The translations under genes and the position numbers were made by a program. From assembly GCF_949628265.1 (NCBI RefSeq), contig NC_088788.1, forward strand, positions 29,002,335 to 29,066,334: a stretch of 64,000 bases of DNA, written 5' to 3'. Under the pieces are notes generated by a model that saw only the letters and a list, made by a program, of their open reading frames with translations, was not told where the DNA came from and did not search any database. This document shows positions 57,469-64,000 of this stretch, piece by piece. This stretch comes from Cloeon dipterum (taxonomy: Eukaryota; Arthropoda; Insecta; Ephemeroptera; Baetidae). Position 1 is the stretch's first letter, and each line of letters starts with the position of its first letter.

Positions 57469-60400
57469 TCACAAAGCCTCCTCGTCTTCTTTGCTGAACT
57501 GGGCAGATACCCAAGCTAAGCCCCATTTCAGATTGGTTAATACAAACTTCAGCGCCTTTGTCCACTGTTCCTCAGAGTTGAATTGAATCCTGAAATGGTT
57601 AATCGAATAAAATTAGATTTTAGATCTTTGTTAAAAGGCACGGGAAAGTGTCGCATGAATTTAAATCGTTTTTTTAAATATAAATAAGCCACAAAAAATG
57701 AAGAAACCGTCAATGGGCTTATTAAAATTAAGTTTTTTTCCGCAGTGTTGGCTTAGTTAAAATTAAATGCAAGGGACTTAAATTTTGTACAAAAAGCTTT
57801 CTGTTATTTTGTGACTTGAAAAAAACTTATTCTAAAATGAAAATACCTGACCTAGCCTAGAATTAAATTTTACAACAAGATTACAAGCCAAATTTTAATG
57901 GCTTTTCAAAGCCATCAAAGGTGAAGCTTTGAAAGGATGGCTAACATTTCAGATGACATTGCTGGTTTACTGCAAATTAATTCCTTTAAGAAAAGTTCCA
58001 TTTGAATTTCAATGGACCATTGCCTAGACTGTTTTTATTTTGACCCTCTGCACAGCATATCCCGCATACTATGAGCTCACCAGGTCCCAATAACATGAGG
58101 CCCGAGTAGCCGCAGGGGAGCTTGGGCCTAATGAGGCCATCTTTTCGCTTCTAGACCCTCAAAATGCTCAAATAAATGTCTCCCATAGCCTTGAAACTGC
58201 TAGAAATGCTTAATGTGCAATTACATTGAAAAAACAATCAAATTTAGCTAGCAAATAAATGTAATAATATGTACCTTTAACTAATACCAACATAGTGGCC
58301 ATAATTTAATGCTTCATTATTGGAATAAACAAATGAATAAATGCTAAATAGGGAAACACAATTGATCCCAAAAGTTTTATGTTTTCTTTCAACCAGATGA
58401 TAGTTACCAGAAAAGCGAAAAGCAACATCCACCAAGGACATTTTGAATGGTCAGCGAGTTATTCGTCGCTGATAACTGATCTATTTTCGCGCAGCAGAGA
58501 TTCGCAGACGTTAATTACCGCCGTGGAAGTAGCGGTTACTGTGACTGCTCACAATGAAAAAACAATTTTGAATGTTGCAAAAATTATTCAACAATTAATG
58601 AAAAATTAAAATTTCATCCTTTGTCCGAGGTCAAAATCGCACTATAATCCACAGCACTAAAATAACGTCCGCAATTCTCCATCACGCGGAAATAGATTGG
58701 TAATTAACTCACTGACCATCCGTAGCGGGGAAATTTCCTTGTTGGGTGTAGTACTTCTGTATACTAACTACAATCTGGTTGAAAGAAAGCATTTAAACTC
58801 TTTAGATCAATTGGTGTTTCCCTTGTGGGGCATGCCATTCATAATATGTTTCATAACCCTAACGCTTACTTGATTGAATAGGAGTTTCCAGACGTGGTAT
58901 CTTCAACTTTTCCTTTTTCCACTCCGTATGGCAAACAGAATCCGGATTCTCCCCTCTCGACTTCTTCCTTAAACTGCTGCATCAAGTCTAAAAACGCGAC
59001 CATAGCAGCATCAAACTTGTTATCCCAGAGGAAACGAAATCCTCCTGACCCGTACAGAGGAAGTTCCTTGTTTTCTGCTAAAACCTGCAGGACAAAATAT
59101 TAAATTTACTTGCCAGCAAAAACAAAGTAACTCTTACTTCAATATAAGAGTGATTCCCGTATGGAACTAATCGGTATCTCGCAAAAGTGAGGTTGATTTT
59201 TCTAGCCAGTGAAGCAAGCAAGAGAGCAGTTTGACCCCAGGCTGCATTGATTTCACTCCAATCAACCGGCGCACTTGGAAGTCTACCCAATCTGAAATTG
59301 TTGATGGTGCCAAAGTGGCCACTGTGCCAAATGTGGAAAGTGGCGTTGAAGACATTAGTTTTCTTCAACTTCTCCAGCTGAGACCTACGAGCATTAATAA
59401 AACATATTTATTTAGTTTGAGCTGTGGAAAGATCCTTCTATTTAAGTTTGTAGCAGGTGTTCAAAGTTCATTGATATTATTTTAGAAACAAATGTGATCA
59501 ACACTTTTTAAACTGTGATAGACTGATATTGCTGGACTTGGATACATTAAAACTGTTTACTTTGTAAAGACTTCCTAGCACATGCAAAGGAAAAAAGCTA
59601 ATACAACAAGAAGTAAAAAAAAAATTTAAACATATATTTTACATTTTTGTTAAATATTGACTGACTGGATTGTTTCCCTCACCGTGTGTATGCTAGCTGA
59701 CACCTCAGGGATTTCTCTTCGTCTTCAGTGATGAGTAATTCACGCCTATGCTTAGTGTATTCCCTCCAGTATTTGGCTTCCTCCTTTTCCAACTGCTCTT
59801 TGGCAAGCTGTTTTTGCTTCACTGATAACTTTGCCTCGAGTTCTAGTGATTTTAAGTTCTCGAGGTCTTGAATAAGGGTAAGCTCTTCCAATTGCAGCTG
59901 CCCCGTTAAGTATTAAAAGTAAATTTCTTAAAAAAAACATCTTGATTTACCTGCTGGAGCTCAGCTTCCAATTCTTCCGTGGATTCATCATAATGCTCTG
60001 ACAACAGTCTAAAATATCTATTTGAGAAAAGCGACTGGCATTTTTTTTAGATGAATCACCTTTCCAAGTAATCCTTGTAGTCTCTTTGCTCGTCTTCTGT
60101 TTGCAGAACCTGGCGTTTCAACAGTTCAAGAATTGTGTCAGTGCATTCTTCACAGAGGGGATGGTCGATTTCAGAATTATTAGAGAGAGCGTCAAAGAGA
60201 GCAGCATTTACCTATAAAAAAGAGGGAGCAAATTTTATGATTTAAATTGAATCGCAAAAATATTGTTGTTTTAATACTTTATAGTGGTGGCTGAATCCTT
60301 CATATTCTCCATCTCCTCCAACAAGCATAAACCCATTGGTACCAGTTGCTGTCGAGTCTGCCAAACGAAACGGAGGAATGAATCTATCAAAGCCAGCAGC

Positions 60401-60722
60401 TTGCGCCTCTAAATCGATCCCTGGGCTTTGGCACAATGGAACTGGAATCAAGCATGCATTTGGTTATTTACTGGCGTTTAGTTGCAACAGAATAATCAGC
60501 TTTCAAAAGGAGATTTAAAAGTATCAAGGGCTGATTTTCATTCGATTCAGTGTAGTCCTGGTTGCGAAAAATCCAGCTAATCAAAGAGATTTTATGAAGG
60601 ATGCTTTTACCTGCAAGGTCAGCGAGGGTTTGATCAGCGAGAGCGTCGAAAGTCGAGTCTAGTTTCAGAGGCTGCAAGCACCTCTGGCAGGCAAAATTAA
60701 CGTGCACCTTGTTTTCTACCAT
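57469..60722 (-). CDS. Atg6: Beclin-1 (Atg6), autophagy protein (427 aa)
   Basis: Eight exons: 60722-60611 (ATG), 60441-60278, 60211-60060, 60008-59951, 59897-59683, 59384-59138, 59084-58870 and 57589-57469 (TGA). Domains in order: zinc-like pair CQRC (12-15) and CEEC (112-115); a weak BH3-like stretch before it (ALFDAL); a coiled coil (~120-234) ending in [13 protein letters not shown]; and the C-terminal ECD/BARA domain ([79 protein letters not shown]). Beclin-1 is the core subunit of the class III PI3-kinase (Vps34) complexes that start autophagosomes and sort endosomes. The membrane aromatic finger is F-L-W (334-336) where vertebrates have F-F-W. The gene ends 33 bp from the Nudix gene, and its 3' UTR must run antisense into it. 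The last intron (1.28 kb) is much longer than the others. Confidence 0.95.
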
Positions 60723-61675
60723 TTTCGTTGTGCGTCTTGCTTTAAAAGATCCTTGGAGACATCACGTAACAATCAGGCAATGCACGCAGAACTATCACAG
60801 ACTATTGAATCAAGCAGTAGAACTTCTTTAACTTTAAAATAGTATTATTGTTTGCCTCTGACTGTTCAACTGTTTGAGCTTATTATGAGATGTTGAGCTG
60901 GGAGCTAGGGCAAAGAAAACAGTGTCAGGACAACAGCTGGTTGCTGGTTGTGACGCAGCACTGCACAATGCTGCCCCCGCGCGGCGGAGGCACAGTTAGC
61001 CGATCCCCCCGTTGAATAATATTATGCAACCAGCGGCATTTTCACATTCGCAGAAGGAGAAGGCGCAATGGCGCAAAAATAATTACATAAGTTAACAGAG
61101 CAATATTATACAGTCATGTTATGACGGATTTTTCGTTTTAGATTATGTGACAAAGTAAGCTTTTTTAATATTATTTAACACAGCTCAATAAATTACTATG
61201 CCACTGCACACAAAGTTCTAATTTTTTTAATTTTTGCGTTTTTCTCTTGCATGATATTATCATGTTATCTTAATTGATATGATAGATGAAATTAAGGAAT
61301 ATTATCGAATATATAGGTTTAAGATTTAATAGGCTCCTCTCAATCTCCATGTTTTAGCAGACAGCAGACAGGTGTTTTTGATTAGACTCTATGATGGATT
61401 TAATTTATGAATTTTCAATAATGTGTGCGATAGTTGTTAATGAATGAGACTGTTTGTATAGGCGGCTTCTATTGTGCGTAATATGATATAACTTTATTGA
61501 TAAGATGTATGAAATATGGAGGAAAACTGTTGACGAGAACTGGTGTTGTGCGAGGAGCGTTATAAGTGGAACGTCGGGGGAAAAATACTCAAAGACACAT
61601 TATATGAGCTCTCATTTCTAAATTATCACATTTTTAAATAGGATAATGAACTGCCATTATTTGTGATAAAACAGT
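60723..61675. other. intergenic gap between Beclin-1 and its paralogue
   Basis: 953 bp, with the Beclin-1 promoter on the left and the end of the paralogue on the right. The left part is GC-richer (60930-61030) and the rest AT-rich. No exon seen. Confidence 0.6.
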
Positions 61676-63166
61676 TCATTTATGAGTATCCTCTGTTAAA
61701 AATACAGAAACAAAACATAAATAACATTGCAAATTTCTCAACATATATTTTAGCGCCTTTTGCCATCCTTCCTCCGAATTGAACTCTTTCCTTAATTAAA
61801 AATATATTAATTTTAGAGTAATAAATTATCAGAATGAATTGAACCTTATAGAGTATGATTGGCCATATTTGTCCTCAAGTACTCCACCTTTTATTTCGTA
61901 AGGCATCAAAACTGTCGCATCAATTGACTTTATCCTCACTTCGAGTTGTTGCATTAATTCTAAAAATGCAACCATTGCTGCGTCAAAACTTTTGTCTTTT
62001 GATTTAAAGGCGCAACCATTTAAATTAAACAGAGGCAGCATTTGCCCGTCCTCTAAAACCTACAGAAAATTAGTTAAATTTTAGACCATAAAATTAAATA
62101 GTTTTAAAAATACCACAAGATGAGAACGGCTTGCGTAAGCTACAATCCGGTACTTTTCGAACTCCAGTCCAATTAATTTTGCTAGGGATGTGAGCAACAA
62201 AGCAGCCTGACCCCAGGCTGCGTTAATTTCCCTTAGCGAGTGGTCTAGTGAGAAATTGTTAATCACACCCACAGTGCCTTCGTCGCAAATTTTGAAGCAG
62301 GCGCTAAACACGTTTGTATCTTGCACCGTTTTTAACCAGAGACTGTAAATAATTGCCATCATTTTAAGTAAAATTTAATATGAAATTATCAAACGTTGCA
62401 TTAAGTAGACGCAATTGAAGGGATGAGATTTCATCTTCGTTCATAGCGAGTTTTGACAGCTCACGTGCTTCATGAAGCTTGCGTTTCCTTTCCAACGCCT
62501 CTTTTTCTGCTATGGACTCACGGGAAGTCCTCTTTTCCTCATTGAATTCTCCAATATCCTCCTCTAATTTTTTCTCCTCTTGTTGAAGCTAAAAATATTT
62601 AGTTGTTTCATTGTTTTTACCGTTGTATTTTAAACCTTAGCTAGTTCTGCCTCTAACTCATCAAGGGTCTCGTCACTTTGTTCAAAATTGAGTCTGTAAG
62701 AAAACATAATAATAAATAATTTTTAACGTAATAATTGCTGGTACTTGTTTAAATATTCCGTATAATCTTCAACTTCATGTTCCGTGTTTAAAATTAAAAG
62801 TTTTATCAAATCAATACTGCAGTCTGTACATCCTTCACAGAGGTGGTGCTCGACTTCAAAATTATTAAATAATAGATCACACAAGCCAGCATTCACCTGG
62901 ACAGATTGATATTACAGAGTTTTATTTATTTTCCAACTTTTCCATACCACATATTGATGACTAAATCTCTCAAACTGTTGATCATCTGCCATTAAATTTG
63001 TTTCGCTTGGTGCTTCCTCCCCTATTTAATTGAAAATGATACAAATCTCTTTCCATTTTTAACATCCCATTTAATAAAAGTCGTACATACCTTCATCATT
63101 TTTATGCTTTTGCTTCATGTGGCAATTTACACAGCTGAAAGAGGTGCGTGTATTATAGGCGGACAT
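61676..63166 (-). CDS. divergent Beclin-like paralogue (370 aa)
   Basis: Eight exons: 63166-63091 (ATG), 63021-62948, 62896-62745, 62693-62636, 62588-62395, 62342-62114, 62059-61845 and 61790-61676 (TGA). Three exons equal the Beclin-1 exons in length (152, 58, 215) and all junctions align, so it is a tandem copy. Kept: Cys12/Cys15 (CVNC) and Cys70/Cys73 (CEGC), a coiled coil, DTNVFSACFKICDEGTVGVI, INAAWGQAALLL and [14 protein letters not shown]. Changed: exon 2 is less than half as long (74 against 164), the [12 protein letters not shown] loop is reduced to LDHSLR, the aromatic finger is KSK (280-282), and the C-terminal LKWGLAW is replaced by LQCYLCF with a new tail. There is no stop or frameshift in 1113 bases, so it is probably expressed and constrained. 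It may be a tissue-specific or dominant-negative-like Vps34 partner; that is conjecture. Confidence 0.85.
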
Positions 63167-64000
63167 TTTCTTTGATATCTAGGCACCTATACTGAGTGTA
63201 GTCTGACCGTAGCAACTTATTATGAGAATTATCTCAGTTGATAAGATAAAACTTGTGAATCAAAACTGATTAACGTTCACAGCCACGCAATCGTTCATAT
63301 AAATACACTGCCAAACATTAAATGACAAGGCAGAATAAACAAGAATAAATAAATATACTGTATGATACATTAGATATAACTTGAGGTTTGAACATCGAAG
63401 GCACCTCATAAGAATGCTTTTCTTCGAAAATAAAATACCAACCTTGGACCCCAATTAGTGAGGTTCACCCTGGCAATCGTCAACATATGATTTTCTTGCT
63501 CTGCTTTTTCCTGATTCTCGGTAATAATCGGTGTGGAGCTGGGCCTGCGGGGGTGTATGTATGCAGCTCTCTGGCGCTCTCCACGAGCCAGCCGCCCCCG
63601 AGGCGGAAAGCAGGTGGGTGGAGAAGGTGATTAGCCGCCTCTCGGATGCCGCCCCCGGGCTGCCAATTCCGCTCGTTTTCGAAGAAAACAAAAGCAAGCC
63701 AAGTGACGCCGCGATGATTATTATTATATTAGACGGCGGTGGCGGCGGCATAGGCACCTTCCTTCATCCTCACTCTCGCTGCTCTCTCGGGCGATCAGGG
63801 AAAATTGATGTGGGTGCTGCTTTTTTATGACCTGGTATTCAAAGGAAATTTAACAGCTCTTGGAAATTAGAGTGCCGTAGAGGAATATCGCTCTGGAGGA
63901 AGTTTGCTTTCACATATCCGAACACAGCACAATCCCTATAAGCAATGAAAATTAAATATATAAACATTGCACTAGTACGTTTTTTTAATATTGAATGAAT
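63167..64000. other. right-edge sequence upstream of the Beclin paralogue
   Basis: AT-rich to 63450, then a GC-rich block (63530-63800) with GGC and ATT simple repeats. The 100-codon open frames on both strands there come from the simple repeats and have no splice or homology support. It may be promoter sequence of the paralogue or of a gene beyond the edge. Confidence 0.5.

Noticed and set aside
63455-63757. 100-codon minus frame with ATG, Pro run and Ile/Leu-rich signal-anchor-like segment
   Set aside because: The Pro and Ile runs come from GGC and ATT simple repeats; no splice sites or homology.

Overview
This window comes from an insect nuclear genome. The genes are split by short GT-AG introns, intergenic DNA is AT-rich, and there are long (CT)n tracts. 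The gene set includes a 7tm_6 odorant receptor (a family confined to insects), short secreted peptidoglycan recognition proteins (PGRPs), a C2H2 zinc-finger protein, a NUDT14-type Nudix hydrolase and Beclin-1. I cannot fix the order or species. All exon models below were built by hand from reading frame, splice sites and phase; no alignment or search was run.

Layout. (1) 1-24.9 kb, + strand: the 3' part of one gene of unknown function, with nine exons from 1720 to 24878 and one 15.3 kb intron that holds microsatellites and a duplicated non-coding element. (2) 25.8-42.2 kb, - strand: three tandem genes (C, B and A from left to right) built from one repeated module, a ~45-residue helical linker followed by ankyrin repeats. 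Gene B carries four modules, a Pro-rich exon and a C-terminal Dpy-30 motif. (3) 45.4-52.9 kb, - strand: an immune/chemosensory cluster in transcription order PGRP3, odorant-receptor relic, PGRP2 (one in-frame stop), intact odorant receptor, PGRP1. It arose by duplication of a PGRP+receptor pair. (4) 53.5-63.2 kb: a zinc-finger gene (-) head to head with NUDT14-like (+), which ends 33 bp from the end of Beclin-1 (-). A second, divergent Beclin paralogue (-) lies just upstream of Beclin-1.

The PGRP genes belong to antibacterial defence (two keep all zinc-amidase residues), the receptor to smell, Beclin-1 to autophagy. The ankyrin/Dpy-30 proteins look like scaffolds. The three neighbourhoods share no obvious common pathway; their common feature is tandem duplication followed by divergence or decay.

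Most interesting points: the repeated linker+ankyrin module; the Beclin paralogue that lost the membrane-inserting aromatic finger but kept an open frame over eight exons; the PGRP2 nonsense codon beside a decayed receptor; and several foldback sequences, including a ~115 bp near-perfect palindrome in an intron.
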